Made by a program: the position numbers and the translations under genes
Notes under the pieces: model-generated
Told to the model about the DNA's origin: nothing
What the model saw: only the letters and a program-made list of their open reading frames with translations
The model's database searches: none
NCBI GenBank assembly: GCA_001464125.1
Contig: LNEP01000003.1
Span: forward strand, 186,001 to 250,000
Direction of reading: 5' to 3'
Source of the DNA: Betaproteobacteria bacterium Ga0077540
GTDB taxonomy: Bacteria > Pseudomonadota > Gammaproteobacteria > Burkholderiales > Methylophilaceae
Length of the DNA stretch: 64,000 nt
Part shown: one piece after another, positions 25,529 to 33,303 of the stretch
Layout: each line of letters opens with the position of its first letter
How positions within the stretch are numbered: the stretch's first letter is position 1

Positions 25529-26881
25529 ATGAAATCAGCTAGCATTCTCATTGTTGATGACGATCATGACATCTTACGATTGATCGATTTACGATTGCAG
25601 TCAGCAGGTTACCACACCACGCTTGCTCATAATGGCGCAGCAGCACTAGCTAGTGCCGCAATTCAACGGCCTGATTTAGTTATTACCGACCTGCAGATGC
25701 CTGAATTGGATGGCATGGAGTTGATGCTGCAATTACATCGCCACCACCCTACTTTGCCTGTGATTATTCTCACCGCGCATGGCACTATTCCAGATGCAGT
25801 GGCGGCTACCCATCAAGGGGCTTTTAGCTTTTTATCAAAACCGTTTGAGAGCCAAGTATTACTACAGCAAGTAGCCAATGCTTTACAAATAAGCGGTATA
25901 AGCTCGCAAGCACCTGAAGCACAAGACATTTGGCGCAAGATGATTCTAACCAAAAGTCCACGTATGGAGAATCTACTCAGTCAAGCCAAACAGATTGCCA
26001 GCAGTGATGTTAGCGTTTTGATACAAGGCGAAAGCGGAACGGGTAAAGAGTTGCTTGCACACGCTTTACACCAAGCCAGTACGCGCCAGCATCAACCATT
26101 TGTTGCCATTAATTGTGGCGCCATTCCAGAAAATTTATTAGAGTCCGAGTTGTTCGGCCATACCAAAGGCGCGTTCACCGGAGCAGTGAATGCGCACGTG
26201 GGCCTATTTCAAGCAGCTGATGGCGGTACATTATTTTTAGATGAGATTGGCGATATGCCACTGTCACTACAAGTCAAAGTATTGCGTGCATTGCAAGAGC
26301 GGATGATACGGCCCGTGGGTAGTACTCAGACGATTCCTATTAATGTCAGGCTGATTTCGGCAACCCATCGCGACCTGATAGTAGAAATGAAAGCGCAACA
26401 GTTCCGAGAAGACTTGTTTTACCGTATCAACGTCGTCAATTTGGTGCTGCCATCGTTGGCTGAACGACGCGAAGACATTCCTTTACTCACGCATCACTTT
26501 CTCAAGGTATTCAGTGAGCGGCATCAAAAAACACTACAAGGCTATGCACCGGATGCACTCAGCTATTTAAGCCAAGCGGCGTGGCCTGGTAATATTCGCC
26601 AACTGCAAAATGTGATTGAACACACGGTAGTGCTAGCCACTACGCCTGTAATTCCTGAGAGCTTGGTGAAAAAAGCACTGCAAGCTGATCATGATGCTGT
26701 GTTGCCGTTTGAGGTAGCTCGCCAACAGTTTGAACATCAATATTTGGTCAATCTATTGAAAAGTACTCATGGTAATGTCACCCAAGCGGCTAAACTCGCT
26801 CAACGCAATCGCACTGAATTTTATCGCTTATTAGAACGTCATGCGATTGATCCACAATTATTCAAACATCCATTACAGTAA
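25529..26881 (+). CDS. glrR: Sigma-54-dependent response regulator GlrR (QseF)
   Basis: 450 aa from ATG 25529 (the frame's upstream TTG is ignored). Receiver domain with acidic pocket DDDHD and phosphoacceptor Asp54 in VITDLQMPELDG; AAA+ domain with Walker A GESGTGKELLAHAL, the sigma-54 contact loop GAFTGA at about residue 214, and the arginine-finger region; C-terminal Fis-type helix-turn-helix (HGNVTQAAKLAQRNRTEFYRLL). It activates sigma-54 promoters when phosphorylated by GlrK. Immediately after its stop codon lie three sites of the GlrR type, an IHF site and a sigma-54 promoter, so the gene's own 3' flank is a likely target. Confidence 0.92.
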   Translation: MKSASILIVDDDHDILRLIDLRLQSAGYHTTLAHNGAAALASAAIQRPDLVITDLQMPELDGMELMLQLHRHHPTLPVIILTAHGTIPDAVAATHQGAFSFLSKPFESQVLLQQVANALQISGISSQAPEAQDIWRKMILTKSPRMENLLSQAKQIASSDVSVLIQGESGTGKELLAHALHQASTRQHQPFVAINCGAIPENLLESELFGHTKGAFTGAVNAHVGLFQAADGGTLFLDEIGDMPLSLQVKVLRALQERMIRPVGSTQTIPINVRLISATHRDLIVEMKAQQFREDLFYRINVVNLVLPSLAERREDIPLLTHHFLKVFSERHQKTLQGYAPDALSYLSQAAWPGNIRQLQNVIEHTVVLATTPVIPESLVKKALQADHDAVLPFEVARQQFEHQYLVNLLKSTHGNVTQAAKLAQRNRTEFYRLLERHAIDPQLFKHPLQ

Positions 26882-26882
26882 C

Positions 26883-26900
26883 TGTCGCCCATCTGTGTCA
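26883..26900. promoter_or_regulatory. Putative GlrR site 1 (imperfect)
   Basis: TGTC-N10-GTCA directly after the glrR stop codon. It matches the TGTC-N10-GACA motif known for GlrR at seven of eight fixed positions. Its centre is 32 bp (three helical turns) upstream of site 2. Confidence 0.55.
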
Positions 26901-26913
26901 CAACATGCTAAAG

Positions 26914-26933
26914 TTGTCGCTAATTAGCGACAA
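26914..26933. promoter_or_regulatory. Putative GlrR site 2 (perfect 20-bp palindrome)
   Basis: TTGTCGCTAATTAGCGACAA is a perfect palindrome and contains TGTC-N10-GACA exactly. Its centre is about 162 bp upstream of the predicted transcription start, a normal enhancer distance for sigma-54 activators. Confidence 0.8.
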
Positions 26934-26979
26934 TTAATTTCATTTAAATTCAACAACTTAGAATAAACCTTACAAAACC

Positions 26980-26997
26980 TGTCACAAATGAGCGACA
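26980..26997. promoter_or_regulatory. Putative GlrR site 3
   Basis: TGTC-ACAAATGAGC-GACA, a second exact match to TGTC-N10-GACA. Its centre is 65 bp (about six turns) from site 2 and about 98 bp before the predicted start. Confidence 0.75.
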
Positions 26998-27029
26998 AAC
27001 TTGTCCGAGTGCCTGATATACAAAATTTT

Positions 27030-27042
27030 TAACTCATTGATT
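27030..27042 (-). promoter_or_regulatory. Perfect IHF consensus site
   Basis: On the minus strand AATCAATGAGTTA matches WATCAA-N4-TTR at every fixed position. It lies between the GlrR sites and the sigma-54 promoter, where IHF bending would bring the activator to the polymerase. Confidence 0.75.
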
Positions 27043-27058
27043 TATATAGATAAAAAAG

Positions 27059-27075
27059 TTGGCACACTATTCGCT
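27059..27075 (+). promoter_or_regulatory. Sigma-54 (-24/-12) promoter of the small RNA
   Basis: TTGGCAC-ACTAT-TCGCT. GG is at 27061-27062 and GC at 27073-27074, the invariant 12-bp offset; the -24 element TTGGCAC is ideal, and the -12 element is TCGC instead of TTGC. Predicted start is about 27086-27088. Confidence 0.78.
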
Positions 27076-27086
27076 AATAGTAAATT

Positions 27087-27158
27087 AGTGACTTCCTCCC
27101 TTGTAGTCACCTACTTCTGAAGTTGCCCAATAAAAAACAAACTGGGCAACTTTTTTTT
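27087..27158 (+). ncRNA. Candidate GlrR-controlled small RNA (new family)
   Basis: About 72 nt from the predicted sigma-54 start to the end of a T-run. Hairpin 1: GTGACT (27088-27093) pairs with AGTCAC (27105-27110), and its 11-nt loop TCCTCCCTTGT carries an anti-Shine-Dalgarno sequence. A short linker (CTACTTCTG) follows. Hairpin 2 is an intrinsic terminator with an A-rich 13-nt loop and eight T, features that suit Hfq binding. No open reading frame with a ribosome site is present, and the next gene (thyA) is on the other strand, so the transcript is non-coding. In Enterobacteriaceae GlrR activates glmY/glmZ in the same way; no sequence similarity to those RNAs is evident. Function is inferred. 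Confidence 0.72.
27120..27158 (+). terminator. Intrinsic terminator of the small RNA
   Basis: AAGTTGCCCA (27120-27129) pairs with TGGGCAACTT (27143-27152) over ten base pairs, loop ATAAAAAACAAAC, T-run 27151-27158. Confidence 0.92.
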
Positions 27159-27183
27159 GCCCAAAATTTGTGATGTGCTTAGG

Positions 27184-27214
27184 TTTTAATAGTTAACAGG
27201 ATTAACTATTAAAA
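27184..27214. repeat. Long AT-rich inverted repeat downstream of thyA
   Basis: Perfect 13-bp arms TTTTAATAGTTAA and TTAACTATTAAAA around CAGGA. It lies 18 nt beyond the thyA stop. No T-run follows on the minus strand, so it may be a 3'-end stabilising hairpin or a weak terminator. Confidence 0.55.
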
Positions 27215-27231
27215 AATTTAGACAGCCAAAG

Positions 27232-28083
27232 CTAGACAGAAAATGGGTATTTGATGGGTGGATGGCACTCATAGCCCTCTACTGTGAAATCGTTCACAGT
27301 GACCCAAGTTTCCACATCCTTGAGTGTTTTAATGTCTGGATTAATAATGAGTTTAGGCGAGGGGTACGGTGTTCGCTTCAGCTGAACATCACGCATTAAC
27401 TCAAGTTGATCTTCGTAAATATGTGCGTTAACGAGCTTATGAAATGCTTTTCCTGCTTTTTTACCCGTAATCTGCGCAACCAACGCCAGCAAGAAATAGA
27501 CTTGCACCATATTGAAGTTAAGGCCAAGCGGTACATCACAACTTCTTTGTGTGCTGTTCAGATATAGCGTATCACCCAACAGAGAAAAGTGATGGCTGTA
27601 CATACAAGGCCTTAAGCAGCCCATATGGAAAACGCCAGGGTGGTAAAAAGTGAGGATTTCGCCTCGATTATCAATGCCTTGCGTCAGGTCATCGATAATG
27701 TTTTTCAGTAAATCAATACTGCCGCCATCTGGCTTGGGAAAATTTCTAGCTACTTTGCCGTAGATAAAACCACAGTCGTCTTGCCCCTTGCGATAGGGAT
27801 TGGCCAGCCAGTCTTGATTTTCGTTGGCATTAGCATCCCAAGTGGTAGTGCCCGCTGCTCTAAAATCTGCTGCATTGTCATAGCCACGCAGGTAACCAAG
27901 CATTTCTGCAATGGCTGATTTATAAAAGCTTTTACGGGTAGTAACTAATGGAAAAACACCATTTTCAAGATCATAGGTAAGGTCGGCATTGATGATGGTC
28001 AGACATCTTTTACCGGTCCGCTTATTCTCAACCCAGACGCCCTCGTCAATGATTCTTTGGCATAACTCAAGGTATTGCTTCAT
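27232..28083 (-). CDS. thyA: Thymidylate synthase, 283-aa type
   Basis: 283 aa; methylates dUMP to dTMP using methylene-THF. Catalytic Cys160 lies in [16 protein letters not shown], and [15 protein letters not shown] and [12 protein letters not shown] form the substrate and dimer sites. E. coli ThyA is 264 aa with APCHAFFQF at the active site. The form here, including the [10 protein letters not shown] motif and length, resembles the one I recall from Vibrio and related gammaproteobacteria. It lies near but not beside folA: the glr operon and the small RNA separate them. Confidence 0.94.
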   Translation of the reverse strand: MKQYLELCQRIIDEGVWVENKRTGKRCLTIINADLTYDLENGVFPLVTTRKSFYKSAIAEMLGYLRGYDNAADFRAAGTTTWDANANENQDWLANPYRKGQDDCGFIYGKVARNFPKPDGGSIDLLKNIIDDLTQGIDNRGEILTFYHPGVFHMGCLRPCMYSHHFSLLGDTLYLNSTQRSCDVPLGLNFNMVQVYFLLALVAQITGKKAGKAFHKLVNAHIYEDQLELMRDVQLKRTPYPSPKLIINPDIKTLKDVETWVTVNDFTVEGYECHPPIKYPFSV

Positions 28084-28129
28084 ATCTGCACTCGGATAAA
28101 AGTGAAACTAACTAACCACATGACTGTGA

Positions 28130-28151
28130 CTGCATTGTGCATACAATGCAG
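28130..28151. repeat. Perfect hairpin between thrC and thyA
   Basis: CTGCATTGT / ACAATGCAG, 9-bp arms with a 4-nt loop, 8 nt after the thrC stop on the minus strand. No T-run follows, so its role as terminator is doubtful. Confidence 0.5.
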
Positions 28152-28159
28152 CTTAAAAC

Positions 28160-29593
28160 CTAAGTATTTGCGACGATAAATGCTTTTACTGCATTGACAT
28201 CAACATCCATCACCACAGAGCGCTGTGGCAAGTCTTCAAGGCCGTTTAAATTAGCTGGACGTGATGGCACATGACCCAATGCCTCTACAATCGCATCCTC
28301 AAATTTAGCTGGCAGCGCAGTTTCTAATACCAACATCGGTACATCTGGTTTTCTAAGCTCAAGCGCAACTTTCAACCCGTCTGCCGTATGCGTGTCAATG
28401 GTCACTCCATATTTTGCTTGGGTTTCACGAATAGTGTGTAAACGGTTAGCATGGTTACTACTGCCTGACACAAACCCATAATCAGGCACGCGATTAAATG
28501 CACCATCTGCTTTCAAATCAAAAGCCCCACCAGCATCGACACTGGCCCATAAATCACGCACTTTGGCGCCTTCACGGCCAACCAAGTCGTAAACAAAGCG
28601 CTCGAAATTAGACGCTTTACTAATATCCATCGATGGGCTGGAGGTATGGTAAGTATTGGCTGCGCCACGTGGTCGGTAAACCCCAGTTTTGAAAAATTCA
28701 TCCAATACGTCATTTTCGTTGGTGGCTACTACCAACTGATCGATCGGCAAACCCATCATACGTGCAATATGACCTGCACAAACGTTGCCAAAGTTACCGC
28801 TAGGTACAGCAAAACTTACTTTTTGGTTATTGTTCTGCGTGACTGCCAAATAGCCTTTAAAGTAATACACCACTTGTGCGGCAATACGGCCCCAGTTAAT
28901 GGAGTTCACAGCGCCAATTTTATATTGGGCTTTAAACGCATGGTCATTGGATACAGCTTTGACAATATCTTGTGCATCGTCAAACACACCTTTGATGGCA
29001 ATGTTAAAAATATTCTCGTCTTGCAGACTGAACATCTGCGCCGTCTGAAAGCGACTCATTTTTTGGTATGGCGAAAGCATAAAGACGCGCACACCTTTTT
29101 TACCACGCATTGCATACTCAGCCGCAGAGCCGGTATCACCGGATGTCGCACCTAAAATATTGGTGGTCTCACCCTTTTTAGCGAGTACATATTCAAACAA
29201 GTTGCCCAACAATTGCATGGCCATGTCTTTAAAAGCCAATGTCGGCCCATTCGACAAGCTTAACAAATACAAGTTATCTTCTAGCTTTAAGGTTGGCGTT
29301 ATATCCTCAGCGTTTTGTCCATCACGCACATAGCCATAGACCTCAGCACGGTAAGTTTTATTGATAATCGTACGCAAATCATTCGCAGGAATATCACTCT
29401 CATCCACTAATCGACTCAAGATAGCGAACGCTAAATCACGATAGTGCATGCCACGCATAGCAGTCAAATCGGCATCGGTAAACTGCGGATAGGTCTCAGG
29501 CAGATACAAACCACCATCTGGCGCTAAGCCACCCAATAAAATCTCACTGAAGCTTAATGCAGGCGATTGCCCACGGGTACTGATGTATTTCAT
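28160..29593 (-). CDS. thrC: Threonine synthase
   Basis: 477 aa, the long (E. coli/yeast-like) class. PLP enzyme converting O-phosphohomoserine to threonine. The PLP lysine is in SNGPTLAFKDMAMQLLGN (about residue 118); GATSGDTGSAAEYAM binds the phosphate and SFAVPSGNFGNVCAGHIA the cofactor. It starts 6 nt after hom, in the order alaA-hom-thrC on the minus strand, and the two steps lead from homoserine to threonine. Confidence 0.95.
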   Translation of the reverse strand: MKYISTRGQSPALSFSEILLGGLAPDGGLYLPETYPQFTDADLTAMRGMHYRDLAFAILSRLVDESDIPANDLRTIINKTYRAEVYGYVRDGQNAEDITPTLKLEDNLYLLSLSNGPTLAFKDMAMQLLGNLFEYVLAKKGETTNILGATSGDTGSAAEYAMRGKKGVRVFMLSPYQKMSRFQTAQMFSLQDENIFNIAIKGVFDDAQDIVKAVSNDHAFKAQYKIGAVNSINWGRIAAQVVYYFKGYLAVTQNNNQKVSFAVPSGNFGNVCAGHIARMMGLPIDQLVVATNENDVLDEFFKTGVYRPRGAANTYHTSSPSMDISKASNFERFVYDLVGREGAKVRDLWASVDAGGAFDLKADGAFNRVPDYGFVSGSSNHANRLHTIRETQAKYGVTIDTHTADGLKVALELRKPDVPMLVLETALPAKFEDAIVEALGHVPSRPANLNGLEDLPQRSVVMDVDVNAVKAFIVANT

Positions 29594-29599
29594 AACAGA

Positions 29600-30913
29600 T
29601 TAACGACCTAACTCTTCCATACGGATTTTTGTGACATGCCCAGCAATTGCTGGTAGTGCTTGAATTGCCTCAATCGCCGCATCCATATTTCGCTCCATGG
29701 TTACATGCGTCAAGATAACGATATCAGCTTCAGATTCACCTTCTTGTGGTTCTTTTTGCATCATGGCGTCGATTGAAATATCACGATCACCCAAAATTTT
29801 AGTGACTTCTGCCAACACTCCTGGCTTATCCATAGCGCGCATACGTAGGTAATAAGCACTGCTGACTTCACTGATTGGCAATACGTTCAGCACAACCTGT
29901 TGTTCTAATTGAAAGCCCAAATATGGCACACGCTGTTCAGCACTGGCATTGGTTAAACGTGCAATATCAACTAAATCAGCCACCACCGCACTGGCCGTGG
30001 GTTCTGCACCAGCACCAGCACCGTAATACAAGGTTGGGCCGACTGCATCGCCTTTGACTACGACGGCATTCATTGCACCATTCACATTAGCCACCAAGCG
30101 TTTTTCTGGAATCAGCGTTGGGTGCACACGCAACTCCACCCCAGCATCCGTTTTCTTGCTAATACCCAATAATTTGACGCGGTAACCAAGCTCTTCGGCA
30201 TATTTAATATCTTTTATCGTGAGCTTGGTAATGCCTTCGGTATAAGCCTTCTCAAACTGCATAGGCATACCAAACGCAATCGCCGCCATGATAGTCAACT
30301 TGTGTGCAGCATCAATACCTTCCACATCAAATGTCGGGTCGGCTTCTGCATAACCTAAGCGTTGCGCTTCTTTCAGCACATCGTCAAAAGCCAAGCCCTT
30401 TTCGCGCATCTCACTCAAAATAAAATTGGTGGTGCCATTGATAATACCGGCCACCCATTCAATGCGATTAGCACTTAAGCCTTCACGCAGCGCCTTGATG
30501 ATGGGGATACCACCTGCCACGGCTGCCTCAAATGCAACAATTACGCCTTTTGCAGCTGCTGCCTTAAATATCTCGTTACCGTGAACAGCAAGCAATGCTT
30601 TGTTAGCGGTCACCACGTGTTTGCCATTTTCAATGGCTTTCAACACCAACTCTTTGGCGACTGTGTAGCCTCCAATCAGCTCTACCACCACATCGACATC
30701 CGGATTGTTCACAACGGCAAACGCATCGTCTGTTACCGCGACGTGGCCACCAGTCACTTGCTTGGCATGTGCCAGATTGCGGTCAGCCACTTGCACTACG
30801 CGCACAGTTGTACCTAAGCGTCGTGAAATCTCCGCTTGGTTTCGCGTCAACACGGTGTAGGTTCCACCGCCCACTGTACCAATGCCCAACAATCCTACTT
30901 TTAATTCTTTCAT
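29600..30913 (-). CDS. hom: Homoserine dehydrogenase
   Basis: 437 aa, the monofunctional form with N-terminal NAD(P)-binding domain (GLLGIGTVGGGTYTVL), catalytic domain (VVTANKALLAVHG, GIINGTTNFILSEM, AEADPTFDVEGIDAAHKL) and a C-terminal ACT domain (about residues 350-430, MDKPGVLAEVTKILG) that normally gives threonine feedback control. It reduces aspartate semialdehyde to homoserine. It is 6 nt from thrC and 48 nt after alaA. Confidence 0.96.
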   Translation of the reverse strand: MKELKVGLLGIGTVGGGTYTVLTRNQAEISRRLGTTVRVVQVADRNLAHAKQVTGGHVAVTDDAFAVVNNPDVDVVVELIGGYTVAKELVLKAIENGKHVVTANKALLAVHGNEIFKAAAAKGVIVAFEAAVAGGIPIIKALREGLSANRIEWVAGIINGTTNFILSEMREKGLAFDDVLKEAQRLGYAEADPTFDVEGIDAAHKLTIMAAIAFGMPMQFEKAYTEGITKLTIKDIKYAEELGYRVKLLGISKKTDAGVELRVHPTLIPEKRLVANVNGAMNAVVVKGDAVGPTLYYGAGAGAEPTASAVVADLVDIARLTNASAEQRVPYLGFQLEQQVVLNVLPISEVSSAYYLRMRAMDKPGVLAEVTKILGDRDISIDAMMQKEPQEGESEADIVILTHVTMERNMDAAIEAIQALPAIAGHVTKIRMEELGR

Positions 30914-30961
30914 TTCAACCTTTATTTATTCATTCAACAGTTGTTCTGTATTCAATAAGCG

Positions 30962-32188
30962 TTATTTTTGATGCTTTTTGCGATAGCCTTCTAGGAAGCG
31001 CGCAATGCGTTGTATCGCTTCGGTTAAGTCGTCCACGTTGGGTAAGAACACTACTCGGAAGTGGTCCGGCTTTTTCCAGTTAAACCCGGTGCCTTGCACC
31101 AACAACACTTTCTCTTCCAGCAACAGGTCTAAAATGAACTGCTGGTCATCCGCAATCGGATAAATATTAGGGTCAAGCTTGGGAAACAGATACATGGCTG
31201 CTTTAGGCTTGACACAAGTCACGCCAGGAATCGCTGTTAGCATCTCGTAAGCTAAATCACGTTGCTTACACAAGCGACCGGATGGCGCCACCAAGTCATC
31301 AATGCTCTGATAACCTCCCAGCGCGGTCTGAATCGCTAACTGGCCAGGCACATTGGCACACAGGCGCATCGAAGCAAGCATATTTAAGCCTTCGATATAA
31401 TCGGTCGCATGTTTTTTCTCGCCGGAAATCACCATCCAACCAGCACGATAGCCGCATGTGCGGTAGTTTTTAGATAATCCATTGAATGTTACAAATAACA
31501 CATCATCGGCCAAAGAAGCCATGGAGATATGCTCATTGCCGTCATACAACACTTTGTCATAAATCTCATCAGCAAAAATCACCAAGCCATGATGGCGAGC
31601 GATTTCGATAATCCCTTCCAAAATCTCTTTTGGATACAACGCACCTGTCGGATTGTTAGGGTTAATCACCACAATACCGCGCGTATTGGCATTAATTTTG
31701 GATTCAATGTCTTTTAAATCCGGCAGCCACCCGCTAGCCTCATCACACATATAGTGGCGAGCTGTACCACCTGCGAGTGTTGCAGCCGCCGTCCATAACG
31801 GATAATCAGGCATCGGCACCAGCATCTGGTCGCCATTGTTTAGCAAGCCTTGCATGGCCATCACAATCAACTCGGATACACCATTACCAATAATGATGTC
31901 ATCTACGGTTACGCCAGCAATATTTTTGCTCTGGGTGTAGTGCATGATGGCTTTGCGTGGCTCAAACAAACCTTTACTATCTGTATAGCCACCCGCCTTA
32001 CCCATATTGCGGATCGTATCTTGTTGAATTTCTTCCGGCACTTCAAAGCCAAAGGCAGCAGGGTTGCCAATATTCAACTTGATGATGCGCTGTCCTTCGT
32101 CTTCCATTTGACGGGCGCGCTGAAGCACTGGACCACGAATATCGTAGCAAACATTGCTGAGCTTATTTGATTTGTTGACTGGCTGCAT
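30962..32188 (-). CDS. alaA: Alanine-synthesising aminotransferase AlaA-type
   Basis: 408 aa, PLP fold type I. The N terminus (KSNKLSNVCYDIRGPVLQRA) and many blocks (NIGNPAAFGFEVPEEI, GNGVSELIVMAMQGLLNNGD, INPNNPTGALYPKEIL, FNGLSKNYRTCGYRAGW with the PLP lysine) match E. coli AlaA (YfbQ), a glutamate-pyruvate transaminase. It is the first gene of the alaA-hom-thrC set, a common betaproteobacterial arrangement. Physiological substrate is inferred from family. Confidence 0.9.
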   Translation of the reverse strand: MQPVNKSNKLSNVCYDIRGPVLQRARQMEDEGQRIIKLNIGNPAAFGFEVPEEIQQDTIRNMGKAGGYTDSKGLFEPRKAIMHYTQSKNIAGVTVDDIIIGNGVSELIVMAMQGLLNNGDQMLVPMPDYPLWTAAATLAGGTARHYMCDEASGWLPDLKDIESKINANTRGIVVINPNNPTGALYPKEILEGIIEIARHHGLVIFADEIYDKVLYDGNEHISMASLADDVLFVTFNGLSKNYRTCGYRAGWMVISGEKKHATDYIEGLNMLASMRLCANVPGQLAIQTALGGYQSIDDLVAPSGRLCKQRDLAYEMLTAIPGVTCVKPKAAMYLFPKLDPNIYPIADDQQFILDLLLEEKVLLVQGTGFNWKKPDHFRVVFLPNVDDLTEAIQRIARFLEGYRKKHQK

Positions 32189-32315
32189 AAGGACTAGAAT
32201 TCACCCATCTAAGCATTAGCCAGATGAGCATTGAACAAAAAACTTATTTTACCTTAGAAAGGCCCCGTTCTTCAATGAAAGCGGAGTCAATCGTACAGAA
32301 CGTGAGCACACTTGT

Positions 32316-32687
32316 ATGAAGCTACATTTAACCACCGCAGAAAAGCAAAACCTAATCACTGGTTACGGGGATGATTTTATTGAAATTAACCGTCAACGCT
32401 ACCAGCATAACTTGATTGTGACCCCGGAAAACATCATCAGTGATTGGGATTGCATTGGATTTACCTCACTTTCGACAGAACACTTTACAGAAATTGGCCA
32501 GAGCAAGCCTGAGGTAGTGCTATTAGGATCAGGCGCAGCCCACCGCTTCTTGCATCCACGGATTTATGCAGCGCTGACAGCGCAAGGAATTCCGCTGGAG
32601 TGTATGAACACAGCAGCAGCTTGCAGAACCTATAATATATTGATGAGTGAAGGACGCAATGTAACTGCGTTATTGTGCTTAACTTAG
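32316..32687 (+). CDS. Mth938-like (DUF498) domain protein
   Basis: 123 aa. The pattern is the Mth938/NDUFAF3-like fold: SKPEVVLLGSGAAHRFLHPRIYAALTAQGIPLECMNTAAACRTYNILMSEGRNVTALL split over a single domain, with GSG and MxTxAACRTYN as the best conserved parts. Bacterial members have no settled biochemical function; the eukaryotic relative helps assemble complex I. Monocistronic between alaA and the converging DUF1439 gene. Confidence 0.85.
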   Translation: MKLHLTTAEKQNLITGYGDDFIEINRQRYQHNLIVTPENIISDWDCIGFTSLSTEHFTEIGQSKPEVVLLGSGAAHRFLHPRIYAALTAQGIPLECMNTAAACRTYNILMSEGRNVTALLCLT

Positions 32688-32705
32688 CCGAGCAGATTAA
32701 AGATT

Positions 32706-33266
32706 CTAACGCTGTGGCGTAAGCGTGATTTGCAAACCTTGATCGGTTACTAACAGGTCTTTGGGCTGGTAATGTGTGTTCCCTATGGTGAGGTCTTGTG
32801 GCTTAACCGTATATAGCGGCAAACCATTCAACATCTGACTACCCAGCTTTTTGGCAAGCGCATTCAACATTTCAGTTTGTTTGGCTTGCATGCCATCTAA
32901 TTCAAAATGCTCAATTTCTGCTTCGTCTAAAATAACGGCTTGCGTTGGCGCGTCGAACCTCAACTTTCCAGACAAAGCCAACTTACCGTCATAAGCCTCT
33001 TCGAGCAAAGTACTGCTCAAATGTGTATTGAATGTTGTATGCATACGGCCAGTGGTTTTATCAAACGTGACTAGCGCATTGGATAAATTCATATCAAAAA
33101 TCTTGAGCAGTGAAAACGGGACAGACAATCGCTCATTAAGCTTTTGCTGAATTTGTGCTTCCGTGATATTGACTGTCTTATTGCCGAGCCCTGCACAGCC
33201 TGCACTGAGCACAATAAGACCTATGGTTAGGCTGTAGAAAACTTTTTGCAAAACCATCTTTGGCAT
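32706..33266 (-). CDS. DUF1439 lipoprotein (YceB-like)
   Basis: 186 aa from ATG 33266 (ATG 33257 also possible; the longest frame overlaps fabB). Signal with VLQKVFYSLTIGLIVLSAGC and a candidate lipidated Cys. The mature part begins VNITEAQIQQKLNERL, followed by alternating beta segments and the helical motif MQAKQTEMLNALAKKLGSQM, as in DUF1439 lipoproteins of the YceB type. Function is not established. It is about 37 nt downstream of fabB on the same strand. Confidence 0.78.
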   Translation of the reverse strand: MPKMVLQKVFYSLTIGLIVLSAGCAGLGNKTVNITEAQIQQKLNERLSVPFSLLKIFDMNLSNALVTFDKTTGRMHTTFNTHLSSTLLEEAYDGKLALSGKLRFDAPTQAVILDEAEIEHFELDGMQAKQTEMLNALAKKLGSQMLNGLPLYTVKPQDLTIGNTHYQPKDLLVTDQGLQITLTPQR

Positions 33267-33303
33267 ACAGCGAACGCTTATAGTCAAGCGCATTGACAGC
33301 ATG

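Noticed and set aside
27088-27120. A 10-codon GTG frame (to TGA) inside the small RNA
   Set aside because: No ribosome site, GTG start at the very 5' end, and it lies within hairpin 1; not credible as a coding region.
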